Counted from the stretch's first letter, positions 18,577 through 27,571 are shown. The stretch is DNA of 64,000 nucleotides from Photobacterium sp. TY1-4 (GCF_025398175.1 NZ_CP099735.1:1736001-1800000), one strand, 5' to 3'. Program-made: numbers and translations. The notes: generated by a model not told the origin, from the letters alone.

Positions 18577-18621
18577 GATTATTGTTGATATCTATTCTCA
18601 TTTGAGAGGGGGGGAGATCAA

Positions 18622-20166
18622 ATGCAACGCTATCAACTTCATGCACTGGTCATTGCGGCCTATCTCGGCACATTCTTAGCGACGTTGGACATCAGCATTG
18701 TCAACGTTGCCTTGCCGACGTTGCAGACCGCGCTTCATGCAGAGATGGCAGGGCTCCAGTGGATTGTGAACATTTACGCGATTGCCCTGTCGGCAGTGAT
18801 GCTGTCGGCCGGCCCGCTGGGAGATAAATATGGTCATAAGCGGGTATGGTTGGGGAGTGTCGCCCTGTTTGTATTTGGCTCGGTGATTTGCGCCGGTGCG
18901 GCTGAGCTGTCCACGCTGTTATGGGGCCGCGCCGTGCAGGGCATTGCGGGGGCGCTGTTGATCCCGGGGGCCATGCCGATTCTGACCCACGCCTTTCCGG
19001 ATCCCCGTCAGCGAGCCCGGGTGATTGGCGGATGGTCGGCATGCAGTGCGCTGGCGCTGATTTCCGGTCCGCTGCTTGGCGGGTTGCTGCTGGAACGCAG
19101 TGGTTGGTCGAGTATCTTTCTGGTTAACGTCCCGATTGGTCTGATTGCCCTTGTGCTGGGCGCCTGGGGGATCGCGGAGCGTCAACATCCCGATCAGGCG
19201 GCCTTTGATCCTGCCGGACAGGTCTTGAGTATGATCTGGCTTGGGCTGCTCAGCTATGGCTTGATTGAAATTGGCGAGCACGGCGCATCCACAACGCAAG
19301 TGCTGATGCCGCTCCTCGGCGCTGCGGTGGCTTTTGCTGCCTTTGTCTGGGTTGAATCAAGTGTCAAACGACCACTGTTTCCGATCGATCTGTTTCGTCA
19401 TCGTTCGCTGGCCGTGGCCAACCTGGCTTCCTTTGCTTTGGGCTTTTCGGCATATGCCAGTCTGTTCTTCCTGTCCCTGTATTTGCAGCAGGCGCAGGGG
19501 GACACCCCATCGATGGCCGGGTGGCATCTGATGCCACAATTTGCGGTGATGGGGATTTCATCGTTGCTGTTCGGCCGGATGGCGCATCGCTTTACGCTGA
19601 AAACACTGATGGTCGGCGGGTACGCTTTGGTTGGCATTTCCCTGTGCGCGATGGCCCTGTTTACGGCGAATACCCCTTATGTTGTGGTCGGCAGTGCCCT
19701 GGCTGTGTTGGGGCTGGGCATGGGGCTGTCTGTTCCCGCAACCGGGTTGATGGTCATGGGGCTGGCACCGGCAGAGCGCGCCGGGATTGCATCGGCCACC
19801 ATGAATGCGCTGCGGCAAATTGGCATGACGCTGGGCATCGCCGTGTTAGGCAGCCTCATGAGCCTTTACGCGATCCAGCAAATGGCAGAGGCAGCCAGCT
19901 CCGGCAATTTGCAGGATGCGGTTGCGCTTGCCCGGCGCGCCATTGTCCATTCCGAACTGCCTTCCGGGAACGAAGGGCTGTTGTCTGCTTATCGCACCGC
20001 CATGGCGAGCGGGTTCGGCATCGCCATGTTCTGCGCGGGCTTACTGAGCCTGCTGGCGGCTGGCCTGTTGGTGCTGTTTACCGAGGAGCGCCAAACCGTG
20101 CCGGTTGGCACTGAGGTTGAAAGCCAAACTACAGTTCATGAGAAACAGGAACATGCCCAGAGTTAG
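18622..20166 (+). CDS. MFS drug exporter, DHA2 (14-TM, EmrB/QacA) family
   Basis: A 514-residue major facilitator with about 14 TM helices. DHA2 hallmarks are TFLATLDISIVNVALPTL in TM1, GPLGDKYGHKRVWLG after TM2, and the antiporter motif in TM5 (ISGPLLGGLLLE). It exports hydrophobic drugs or signals across the inner membrane using the proton gradient. GGGGGAG precedes the ATG. Expression is likely governed by the divergent TetR through the 21-bp palindrome. The C-terminal tail runs into the edge of the mobile island, but no break in the reading frame is seen. Confidence 0.88.
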   Translation: MQRYQLHALVIAAYLGTFLATLDISIVNVALPTLQTALHAEMAGLQWIVNIYAIALSAVMLSAGPLGDKYGHKRVWLGSVALFVFGSVICAGAAELSTLLWGRAVQGIAGALLIPGAMPILTHAFPDPRQRARVIGGWSACSALALISGPLLGGLLLERSGWSSIFLVNVPIGLIALVLGAWGIAERQHPDQAAFDPAGQVLSMIWLGLLSYGLIEIGEHGASTTQVLMPLLGAAVAFAAFVWVESSVKRPLFPIDLFRHRSLAVANLASFALGFSAYASLFFLSLYLQQAQGDTPSMAGWHLMPQFAVMGISSLLFGRMAHRFTLKTLMVGGYALVGISLCAMALFTANTPYVVVGSALAVLGLGMGLSVPATGLMVMGLAPAERAGIASATMNALRQIGMTLGIAVLGSLMSLYAIQQMAEAASSGNLQDAVALARRAIVHSELPSGNEGLLSAYRTAMASGFGIAMFCAGLLSLLAAGLLVLFTEERQTVPVGTEVESQTTVHEKQEHAQS

Positions 20167-20235
20167 GGGGGTTAGTATAGAAAGGTTTAAAGTTTGGCTT
20201 GAGGGGCAGGGATTGCTCAGCTCCTGTTGGCACAG

Positions 20236-20426
20236 CGGTGCACCTCAGTTCCGAAAATTGACTAAAACCAAGGGTGGCTTCGCCAACTTAACCAGCTTGC
20301 TGAAGCTGCTCTATGCGGGGATGTTGAAGGCCCCCGAGAAGTGGACGCATCCTGTGCAAAACTGGAACCTGACGCTATCCCAGTTGAGCATCCACTTCCC
20401 GGACAGGGTGGATCAATATGTGGATC
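20236..20426 (+). pseudogene. Truncated IS256-family transposase relic (3' end)
   Basis: This segment encodes the last 60 or so residues of an IS256 transposase (KLTKTKGGFANLTSLLKLL and following) and is nearly identical to the end of the intact copy downstream. The 5' part is missing. Its remaining right end lies beyond the intact element at 21726-21769, so the intact element has inserted into this relic. The 69 bp between the MFS stop and this relic hold no gene. Confidence 0.85.
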
Positions 20427-21725
20427 GGTAGTGTTCAAAGTTTTGTGTCTTTTCCTACACTTACTGAAAAAGGGAGAGACACATCATGGCTGATAAATAC
20501 GAAATCGATATCCAGGCCTTTGCTAAGGCACTCCAATCCGGTCAAAATCTCAATGGCAAGGATGGCCTGCTCACGCCGCTGATCAAGCAGATCACTGAAG
20601 CTGCTCTGGGGGCAGAGCTGGACGAACACCTGACTAAAGAGACCTCGACCAACCGCAGAAATGGCTCATCTAAAAAGACCGTCAAGACATCTTCTGGTGA
20701 GTTTGAGTTGGAAACACCGAGAGACCGAAACGGCTCATTCGAGCCGCAGACGGTCAGGAAATACCAGACCCGCCTGACAGACGAAATGGAAGGTAAGATC
20801 CTCTCCCTGTTCGCTCTGGGTAACAGCTATCAGAACATCCGAGAGCATCTCTTAGATCTATACGGCATGCGCATCTCAAATGGCACGATCAACGCCATCA
20901 CCGACCGCCTAGTGCCTGAACTCAGAGCATGGCAGGAAAGGGATCTGGAGCCGCTTTATCCCTTCGTCTGGTTAGATGCAATTCACTATAAAATCAAGGA
21001 GAACGGTCGCTTCATCTCCAAAGCTGTATACACCATTTTGGGCCTGACCGTTGAGGGCAAGAAGGAGCTTCTGGGACTGTATCTGTCTGAAAATGAAGGT
21101 GCACATTACTGGCTCAGTGTATTGACCGACTTGCAGAACCGCGGCGTTAAAGACATTCTGATCGCCTCAGTTGATGGCCTGAAAGGCTTCCCTGAAGCAA
21201 TCGAAACCATTTATCCCGAGACAGAGGTGCAGGTCTGTGTCATTCACCAGATCCGCAACTCCATGAAGTACGTCGCTAGCAAAAACCAGAAGGCCTTTAT
21301 GGCCGATCTCAAGTGTGTCTACAAGGCTGCAACACAGAATGCTGCGGAGCAGGCGCTGGACGAGCTGGAAGCAAAATGGGGCAAGCAGTACCCGTTAGTC
21401 ATCAAATCCTGGCGCAGCAAGTGGGACAATCTGTCGGTATACTTCAAGTATCCCGAGCAGATCCGGCGGGCCATCTACACTACCAATGCGGTTGAGGCGG
21501 TGCACCGGCAGTTCCGCAAGCTGACTAAAACCAAGGGCGGATTCGCCAACGAAACCAGCTTGCTGAAGCTGCTCTATGCGGGGATGTTGAAGGCCTCCGA
21601 AAAGTGGACGCATCCGGTTCAGAACTGGAACCTGACACTATCCCAGTTGAGCATCCACTTCCCGGACAGGGTCGATCAATATGTGGATCTGTGACTTACA
21701 CTGACACAGAACTATGAACACCCTC
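20427..21725 (+). mobile_element. IS256-family insertion sequence, intact, with 8-bp target duplication
   Basis: A 1299-bp element. The left terminal repeat includes GTGTTCAAAGTTTTGTGTC (20431-20449) and the right end GACACAGAACTATGAACAC (21703-21721), inverted with few mismatches. An 8-bp direct repeat TGTGGATC flanks it at 20419-20426 and 21726-21733, as expected for this family. The target lies inside the 3' end of a related IS256 copy. Confidence 0.88.
20486..21694 (+). CDS. IS256-family transposase
   Basis: A full-length 402-residue mutator-type transposase. The DDE residues are visible in FVWLDAIHYK, IASVDGLKGF and TNAVEAVHRQF. The ATG has GGGAGAG upstream, and the frame is uninterrupted, so the element may be active. 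It moves its own DNA by recognising the 20-odd-bp terminal repeats described for the element. Confidence 0.92.
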   Translation: MADKYEIDIQAFAKALQSGQNLNGKDGLLTPLIKQITEAALGAELDEHLTKETSTNRRNGSSKKTVKTSSGEFELETPRDRNGSFEPQTVRKYQTRLTDEMEGKILSLFALGNSYQNIREHLLDLYGMRISNGTINAITDRLVPELRAWQERDLEPLYPFVWLDAIHYKIKENGRFISKAVYTILGLTVEGKKELLGLYLSENEGAHYWLSVLTDLQNRGVKDILIASVDGLKGFPEAIETIYPETEVQVCVIHQIRNSMKYVASKNQKAFMADLKCVYKAATQNAAEQALDELEAKWGKQYPLVIKSWRSKWDNLSVYFKYPEQIRRAIYTTNAVEAVHRQFRKLTKTKGGFANETSLLKLLYAGMLKASEKWTHPVQNWNLTLSQLSIHFPDRVDQYVDL

Positions 21726-21769
21726 TGTGGATCTGTGACTTACGCAGACACAGAACTATGAACACCCTC
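21726..21769 (+). repeat. Right end of the older IS256 relic
   Basis: This stretch repeats the last 44 bp or so of the intact element almost exactly, including a second copy of the terminal repeat at 21747-21765. It is the part of the older copy that ended up beyond the younger insertion; the first 8 bp are the target duplication. From 21770 to 21847 nothing is recognised. Confidence 0.85.
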
Positions 21770-21847
21770 TTAGTGTCTAGTATTGATAGTGCAGATTATT
21801 TACAGAGTCAAAAGTTTTGCCATTGCCTCTCCCGATTTACTTTAAAA

Positions 21848-22528
21848 TTAATACTGAATTTTGTTTGGGGTTAAAGGCTTTCGAGACCAGTGTTCGTCAA
21901 TAGTTTGAGTAAAATCAGCCCTTACTAATTTGGCTCTTTTCTCAAGCCAGTTCCCTTTATCCTTCCTCAAATAAATACCTTCAATTTTATTAGCACCATA
22001 ATATGACGGTTGGTCTAACATCAATTTCAAGCCTTTGAGACTAAATCTACCTTGATTCAACGGTGAAATAATGGGAATACCTACAGTCGCTAGAACCTCA
22101 TTCCTTCTTTTAACAGAATAAAATTTGCCTGCTGAACGACTATAAAGATCAAAGCAAATAAACCAATTTGGTAGCTTTTCATAACCAATTGAGTGCTCGG
22201 CATAACACCATTCACCAAACAGTATTAGATCTTTATCAAGCACTAGTTTAAGTTGATACTCATATTGTTTTATCCATTTCCACAAATGCTTAAACTGACC
22301 ACCTACATCTTTATCTATCCAAGCCCCTCGATTTTGTGCTCTTAATTCCCCACGCTGATCAATTGAGAAGCCCACATTAGCCCCATCGACCTTCTCTTCA
22401 ATAACTAGCTCTGAAGATAAGAAAGATTCCACATCGAATGGTGGCAATATTTTATCATCCCTAGGTTCCCTATCACCTAACCAATCTATATGAGGAGTAT
22501 GAGGAAATCTGAAAAAATCTGGCATCAT
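21848..22528 (-). CDS. RNA ligase family nucleotidyltransferase (Rnl-like)
   Basis: A 226-residue protein with all core nucleotidyltransferase motifs of ATP-dependent RNA ligases: motif I EEKVDGANVGF with adenylation lysine K46, motif Ia region ELRAQNRG (61-68), motif III ILFGEWCY (102-109), IIIa FICFDLYS (123-130), motif IV EGIYLRKD (183-190) and motif V KRAKLVRADF (197-206). It would join RNA ends through enzyme-AMP and RNA-adenylate steps. There is no extra C-terminal domain. The start at 22528 overlaps the PIN gene stop as ATGA, so it is the third gene of a coupled operon. The longer frame to 22564 is less likely. An RNA ligase next to a nuclease suggests RNA repair or end modification; the target is unknown. 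Confidence 0.82.
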   Translation of the reverse strand: MMPDFFRFPHTPHIDWLGDREPRDDKILPPFDVESFLSSELVIEEKVDGANVGFSIDQRGELRAQNRGAWIDKDVGGQFKHLWKWIKQYEYQLKLVLDKDLILFGEWCYAEHSIGYEKLPNWFICFDLYSRSAGKFYSVKRRNEVLATVGIPIISPLNQGRFSLKGLKLMLDQPSYYGANKIEGIYLRKDKGNWLEKRAKLVRADFTQTIDEHWSRKPLTPNKIQY

Positions 22529-23067
22529 TTTGCCTTCTTCTTTTCCCAGTTTTGTTTGTTCCACTCATCAATAATTTGGTGAACATGAACGTTAGCTGCA
22601 ACTAACTCGGTCTCCCAATCATACCAATCGGTATCGCAAGCATTGATTATCTTGCATTCAGGATCGTCTTCATTTGCCTTAATACAAGCGGCGACCATTT
22701 TTGTATCTGCCAGGTCATGAACCACTGTTTTCAAAGGCTCATTCAAGACGGCAACTTTGTCAGTGTATGCGGGATTGGCATCCCATTCAATATCGATATA
22801 GTCAATCTGTTGTCTATCTATCTTATCGAATAGAACGCGCCTACCGTAATCTTGGGCGGTTAGCTTATTTTCGTATTCGCCTATTATTTCATAATCGAAA
22901 TCCACGACCATACGATGACTGCTCATATCAAACTCTACGAGCCAATCAAGTACTTTCTTGGCCTCATCCGGGTCTTCAACTGGATGATTTTCTGAGCGGA
23001 AAGGAGATTCAGGATGCTCTCCACTTGCAACAATGAGCACGTTAGTATCAATCACCTGGCTACTCAT
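22525..23067 (-). CDS. PIN-like domain nuclease
   Basis: A 180-residue protein with a PIN-like arrangement of acidic residues: D7 in QVIDTNVLI at the end of the first strand, E60/E64 after FDYEIIGEYENKL, D121 in HDLADTKMVAA and D145/D147 in NACDTDWYDW. PIN domains are metal-dependent ribonucleases, often toxic effectors that cut tRNA or mRNA. It is longer than a typical VapC (about 130) and has no adjacent antitoxin gene; instead it overlaps an ATPase upstream and an RNA ligase downstream, both by ATGA. I infer an RNase controlled by the ATPase. Activity is not shown by sequence alone. Confidence 0.7.
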   Translation of the reverse strand: MSSQVIDTNVLIVASGEHPESPFRSENHPVEDPDEAKKVLDWLVEFDMSSHRMVVDFDYEIIGEYENKLTAQDYGRRVLFDKIDRQQIDYIDIEWDANPAYTDKVAVLNEPLKTVVHDLADTKMVAACIKANEDDPECKIINACDTDWYDWETELVAANVHVHQIIDEWNKQNWEKKKAK

Positions 23068-24341
23068 GGGCGAGCTCTCTCTGCTTTCATTCGTTGCATT
23101 GTCTCTTGGACTTGCTTTCTCACTTCACCGGTAGCATCGCCGAAGAAATTTTTTGGCCATTCATCAATTCGCCCAAACTTATCCATCTTCAGAGTTTTCA
23201 ATACAGCATCAGATTCTTCACGCTCAACAAAATACAATGCACATTGATCTGGCTTGGCTTTTTGGGTAGCAACTAAAGTCTGCATACGTCTGAATAAGTG
23301 TTCGGAATGTGTCTCAACGATAAATTGAACATCACGTTCTAAGCTGACTTCCAAGAACAACTCAGCAAGTAATGACTGAGCCAGAGGATGCAAATGGATT
23401 TCAGGTTCTTCTAAGATAATCGTTGACTTTTCTGGTGCGAAATATGCCAATACAAGCACAGGAAGCACTTGCGACACCCCTGTACCAACATCAATTAGAT
23501 TTGCCGCTACACCATCTCGATGAACAAGTATGTTGTAGTTACCAGCACCAATATGTTTGACCTCAAGCTTATCGGCGATGCGCATTTTTTTTAGCCACTT
23601 TGATACTGCTTCAACTAGGCCATCGCTCTTTTTGCCTGATGTATTATTACTAGTTAACAATGCAAAAACGGCCTCGTTACCATCAACGCCGATGATTCCT
23701 GGTCGAGTTCTATTCCATATATACGTTCTTCTAGGCTTGCTTCTGAGAGGGCCTAAGTAAGAGATAGCTTCAAGTTCTCTTATGATCGACAAGCTGATAT
23801 CTTCTACGTCACTTCCACTTGGCCCCATATTATAAAGTGCGTCTTTAGAAAACGATACACCACGTTCAGGTGAATACTCCCTACTCTTCAGACTAGTTCG
23901 AGTTTCATTAGGCAAATAAATATTAAAAGCCCCCTTATCCGAACGTTGGGCTCTATACCAATTTTTGCCATCATTACTGAGTTGAAGTAGATCAATTACT
24001 GGGCTTTGCTTCGAGTCCTGTTTATAGTCAACTTTCAGAAAACTTCTACCTTGTCTTCCGTCAACATCCATTTCAATAGAAATTTTCCTGTTTTCAGGAT
24101 CTTTCGTTAATAGATCGTCAAATGATCCCATGTCCACATAGTCATTTGCCTCGTCTCCACCCAGATTTAAATGAATCGTTCTATCTGGGGATGTCGCAGT
24201 CTGCTTCATTAGCAACAGGCTTTGTAAGAGGCTCGACTTCCCTGTTGAGTTTTCACCAAGCAACAGTGTTACCGGAGAAAAGTAAACATCATCAGAACTT
24301 CGCCATGCCTTGAAATTCTCTAATTTGATTCTTTTAAACAT
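23064..24341 (-). CDS. AAA/OLD-like ATPase with DUF3696-type C-terminus
   Basis: A 425-residue SMC/OLD-like ATPase. Walker A is GENSTGKSS (29-37), the ABC-type signature is DVGTGVSQVLP (282-292), Walker B is STIILEEPEIHLHP (304-317) and the H-loop is FIVETHSEHL (338-347). The C-terminus (FVEREESDA...GRIDEWPKNFF) fits DUF3696. There is no TOPRIM nuclease domain, so the effector is likely the PIN protein encoded 4 bp overlapping downstream. AAAGGA precedes the ATG. It is the first gene of the ATPase-PIN-ligase operon. ATPases of this kind act as sensors in several anti-phage systems (Septu and PARIS use related ones). Confidence 0.85.
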   Translation of the reverse strand: MFKRIKLENFKAWRSSDDVYFSPVTLLLGENSTGKSSLLQSLLLMKQTATSPDRTIHLNLGGDEANDYVDMGSFDDLLTKDPENRKISIEMDVDGRQGRSFLKVDYKQDSKQSPVIDLLQLSNDGKNWYRAQRSDKGAFNIYLPNETRTSLKSREYSPERGVSFSKDALYNMGPSGSDVEDISLSIIRELEAISYLGPLRSKPRRTYIWNRTRPGIIGVDGNEAVFALLTSNNTSGKKSDGLVEAVSKWLKKMRIADKLEVKHIGAGNYNILVHRDGVAANLIDVGTGVSQVLPVLVLAYFAPEKSTIILEEPEIHLHPLAQSLLAELFLEVSLERDVQFIVETHSEHLFRRMQTLVATQKAKPDQCALYFVEREESDAVLKTLKMDKFGRIDEWPKNFFGDATGEVRKQVQETMQRMKAERARP

Positions 24342-24660
24342 TAAATTTCCTTTGTTCTCTATAGTGTCGCTCGTTCAACGATGACGCTAGTAAGACTTTG
24401 CTGTGTGAAACCCACTCTACCGCTTAACACTGAGCACTTCAAAGTAACTATTCTCTTAATATACAAATAGTTTGCTGCTATTCAGTATATCGTAAAGCCA
24501 ATATAAATCCGAGTGCGCATTATTCACTGTACAACTAGTTGAATTCAGGGGGAGTAAAAGCTCCAAGGCGAGAGCGTGAGTTAATTAATTGTAAAATCAC
24601 TACTCAAAAGGCATATTTGAATCTACAAGAAGAGTGATTTTGAACCATCTGCCACTGGTG
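24342..24660. other. Upstream region of the ATPase-PIN-ligase operon
   Basis: A 319-bp A+T-rich stretch without a convincing gene. It must contain the minus-strand promoter of the three-gene operon. I could not pick out one promoter with confidence. Confidence 0.5.
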
Positions 24661-25775
24661 CCAGGTGTACAGCCTGGTCAATAATTGAACAGTTGATGCG
24701 TAAATATTTACTTGATTACCCCTAATACTCAGCCCCCTGAACTATACTAAATGTAGGTGAGTTCATGAGGGTAAAGTCATGGCTAAAAATCAAGTTCAGT
24801 TTCAAAAAGGCATTTCTATTCATCAGTTTATGACTATGTATGGTACTGAGGAACAATGCCAGAAACGATTGTTCGAGATGCGTTGGCCGACGGGCTACCG
24901 TTGCCCTAACTGCCGCCATGATAAATATTGTCAGTTGAAATCACGCGCCTTATTTCAGTGTAATCAGTGCCATCATCAAGCTTCGTTGATATCAGGGACG
25001 CTATTTGCCCACTCTAAACTGTCTTTAACGGTCTGGTTTCTGGCCATTTACCTGATAACACAAGAAAAGAACGGTATCTCTGCTCTTGAGTTGTCCAGAC
25101 AACTCGGTGTTTCATACAACACGGCATGGCGAGTAAAACAGAAACTCATGCAGGCCATGAAAGAGCGAGATGATGAAACGCCTTTAGATGGTTACGTCCA
25201 AATTGACGATGCCTACTGGGGCGGTGTGAAGCGTGGTGTCCGTGGCCGTGGCGCTAAAGGGAAGCGTCCATTTGTTGCAGCCGTATCCATGAACGAAGAG
25301 GGTCACCCAATACGAATGCGCTTTACCGCTGTTGATGGGTTTAAGAAAGCAGAGCTGACGCGTTGGGCTAAGGCTCATTTAAGGCCGAAATCGCTGGTCA
25401 TTTCTGATGGGTTGGCTTGTTTCCGTGGTATCGAAGATGCAAAAATCTTTCACCATGCCATTGTAACTGGCGGTGGTGCGGATTGCGTAGAATTGCCCTA
25501 TTTCAAGTGGGTTAACACCATGATAAGTAATGTGAAAAATGCAATGCATGGCACTTATCACTCAATCAAAAACAAACATTTACCGCGCTATCTTGCCGAG
25601 TTTTGCTTCAAGTTTAATCGACGGTTTGATTTAGAAAAGATGCTTGAGCAGTTAGTTTATTCCAGTATTCAAACAGCGCCGATGCCTCAGCGTCTTCTTA
25701 AGCTAGCTGAGGTTCGATGGTAATCAAGAATATTTATTGGTGAGCAAAAAGTGAACATACGTGCTATCACCCTGG
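24661..25775 (+). mobile_element. IS1595-family (ISXO2-like) insertion sequence
   Basis: The element encloses the transposase gene. Likely ends are CCAGGTGTACAGC at 24661-24673 and GCTATCACCCTGG at 25763-25775, which are inverted with 10 of 13 matches, and the inner flanks share TTGATTACC in inverted orientation. No target duplication could be identified, so the ends are approximate. Confidence 0.6.
24779..25723 (+). CDS. IS1595-family transposase
   Basis: A 314-residue ISXO2-type transposase. The N-terminal zinc ribbon has CPNC (positions about 42-45) and CNQC pairs, followed by a helix-turn-helix and the catalytic domain with QIDDAYWGG and VISDGLACF acidic residues and the NVKNAMHGTYHSI region. 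GAGGG precedes the ATG at 24779. The frame is intact. The element flanks the ATPase-PIN-ligase operon on the side opposite to the IS256 copies. Confidence 0.9.
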   Translation: MAKNQVQFQKGISIHQFMTMYGTEEQCQKRLFEMRWPTGYRCPNCRHDKYCQLKSRALFQCNQCHHQASLISGTLFAHSKLSLTVWFLAIYLITQEKNGISALELSRQLGVSYNTAWRVKQKLMQAMKERDDETPLDGYVQIDDAYWGGVKRGVRGRGAKGKRPFVAAVSMNEEGHPIRMRFTAVDGFKKAELTRWAKAHLRPKSLVISDGLACFRGIEDAKIFHHAIVTGGGADCVELPYFKWVNTMISNVKNAMHGTYHSIKNKHLPRYLAEFCFKFNRRFDLEKMLEQLVYSSIQTAPMPQRLLKLAEVRW

Positions 25776-25824
25776 TGTAAGATCTAAGCAGGAATGGGGC
25801 ATTTTCAAGTTAGAGCGTTATGCT

Positions 25825-26148
25825 TTACTTAGCGACTCGCTCAATCGTGAAGCCAGACTCATCACTACAGTGAATAAAAATGGTGCCATCTCCTTTGAGT
25901 GGATGGTCAAACTCGATTTTGCCTCGGCCGCACAGTTCATCCCCTTCACATATGCCCTGCCAGCTAAACTCTAACACTGGAAATCGAGTTGAAACTCGGA
26001 CGTCCATCCATCCTTTAACAGCCCCAAAAACGAATTGTCCTAATCCATCGTTACTGAATTCAAAGTAGCCCGGTTCAACCAAGTCGACATATTCCTGGCT
26101 CCAATTCGACATCGACGTTATTTTCCATCTACCAATGAAATCATGCAT
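25825..26148 (-). CDS. Small hypothetical protein (about 107 aa)
   Basis: A 107-residue protein beginning MHDFIGRWKITSMSNW, with a likely beta-rich fold (FEFSNDGLGQFVFGAV, FPVLEFSWQG, GTIFIHCSDESGF). I recall similar small bacterial proteins of unknown function. The start at 26148 is chosen over longer options because GGGG lies 8 bp upstream and family members begin at this point. It stands alone between the IS1595 element and rsgA, in the same A+T-rich island, so it is probably cargo. Confidence 0.6.
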   Translation of the reverse strand: MHDFIGRWKITSMSNWSQEYVDLVEPGYFEFSNDGLGQFVFGAVKGWMDVRVSTRFPVLEFSWQGICEGDELCGRGKIEFDHPLKGDGTIFIHCSDESGFTIERVAK

Positions 26149-26383
26149 GACGTTATCCCCAAATAAATGCTCCGTTCTAGGCACTTTATATTCATTAGAG
26201 ACGCTTGTGCAAATCAATGGCGGCTGAAGTGTGACTTCGAATTGTGGTTGCAAGTAACAGGGGATTTTCATGAGGGAAATACCTGCCTCCGCTCCAATAA
26301 AACGAAGACAGGCATATGAGTTAACGGCGAGGCCGAGCGACCTCGCCAAGGACTGAATCGTCCTGATTGGTTTTGCTTGTCGT

Positions 26384-27427
26384 TTAGTATCCCTTCTTCA
26401 TCAGGCGTTTCTCCGACACGATGATGCGGTTCGATTTGTGGATCTGCTTAAATCGGGCGCGTTGTTCATGCAAAGCACTGCTATTTCTCGCTTGCTCGCG
26501 GAGCAGTTTGAAATAGTTGTTCAGTCGGCGCTGGTCAAGGGCGCCGGTTTCCAGTGCATCTTGAATGGCGCAGCCCGGCTCGCTTTGATGCTGACAGTCA
26601 CTGAATCGGCACGCTTTGCTGAGTGCTTCGACATCGGCGAAGGTTTCACTCACCCCGGTTTCGCAGTCGGCGAGCTGCAATTCGCGCATTCCGGGGGTAT
26701 CGATCAGTACCGCGCCTGATGGCATGAAATGCAGCGACCGCGACGTCGTGGTGTGGCGTCCCTTGCTGTCGTCTTCGCGGATTGAGCCGGTTTGCTGAAT
26801 TGACTCGCCCATCAGGGTATTGACCAGCGTGGATTTCCCCACGCCGGATGAGCCCATGAAGGCGACGGTTTTGCCGCTTTTACACCAGAGGTTTAAGCCA
26901 TCGCAGCTGGTGGGCTCTAGCGCATTGACGGCTTCTACCATCAGCATCGGGTCGATGGCCTGGACGGCAGCGCGTTTGTCATCAGCGTCCTCACACAAGT
27001 CGGCTTTGGTCAGTACCACCACGGGCTCGACGTTGTATTCGCGCGCCAGGGCCAGGTAGCGTTCAATCCGGCTGAGGTTAAAGTCGTCATTGAGCGAGCA
27101 GACGATAAACAGGGTATCGACGTTGGCGGCGATATACTGCTCGGCCACTTTGCTGCCGGGCGCCCGGCGGCTGAACAGCGAGGTTCGTTCCAGTTGCCGG
27201 ACAAACTGGTGGTCGTGATCGAGCAAGATCCAGTCGCCGACGGTCATCGCGGGCAGGCGATGGTGGATCGGCAGTTGGTGCTCACCTTGCTCGGTCTGAA
27301 CCACGTAGCCGCTGCGGTGATGGGCCAGGATCCGACCGGTGATGCTGGTTTCCAGATCGTCGAGTGTCAGTTGTTGTTGAAACACAGGTTGCCAGCCAAG
27401 TTGGCTGAGTGTCATGGTTGAATTCAT
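26384..27427 (-). CDS. rsgA: RsgA-type circularly permuted GTPase
   Basis: A 347-residue YjeQ/RsgA GTPase, which helps mature the 30S ribosomal subunit. An N-terminal OB-like part is followed by a circularly permuted G domain in the order G4 (VVLTKADL), G1 ([12 protein letters not shown]) and G3 (DTPGMREL), and by the zinc knuckle [14 protein letters not shown]. Many gammaproteobacteria have a second rsgA-like gene besides the core one; whether this is the core or the extra copy cannot be told from the window. It marks the return to backbone-like base composition after the island. Confidence 0.88.
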   Translation of the reverse strand: MNSTMTLSQLGWQPVFQQQLTLDDLETSITGRILAHHRSGYVVQTEQGEHQLPIHHRLPAMTVGDWILLDHDHQFVRQLERTSLFSRRAPGSKVAEQYIAANVDTLFIVCSLNDDFNLSRIERYLALAREYNVEPVVVLTKADLCEDADDKRAAVQAIDPMLMVEAVNALEPTSCDGLNLWCKSGKTVAFMGSSGVGKSTLVNTLMGESIQQTGSIREDDSKGRHTTTSRSLHFMPSGAVLIDTPGMRELQLADCETGVSETFADVEALSKACRFSDCQHQSEPGCAIQDALETGALDQRRLNNYFKLLREQARNSSALHEQRARFKQIHKSNRIIVSEKRLMKKGY

Positions 27428-27571
27428 TGCTTTTCCCTACGCATGCAGAATCGCATTGCAAAGCGCTCTGCGCGCAATCAACAGAAAGTATGAGGGTCAA
27501 ATGAATAGGCATAGACCCCGGTCAGAAAACACCGGGCAAGAGGGAAGGAGAGAGGGGAAGAAGTTGCTGTT

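Noticed and set aside
20105..20431. A 108-residue open frame after the MFS gene
   Set aside because: It joins the end of the MFS gene region, in another frame, to the IS256 relic; it is not a real gene.
22525..24341. Calling the defence-like operon Septu or PARIS
   Set aside because: The nuclease partner is neither an HNH protein nor a TOPRIM/DUF4435 protein, so the known names do not fit.
26384..27427. Treating rsgA as part of the mobile island
   Set aside because: Its base composition and conserved function fit the backbone; the island ends before it.
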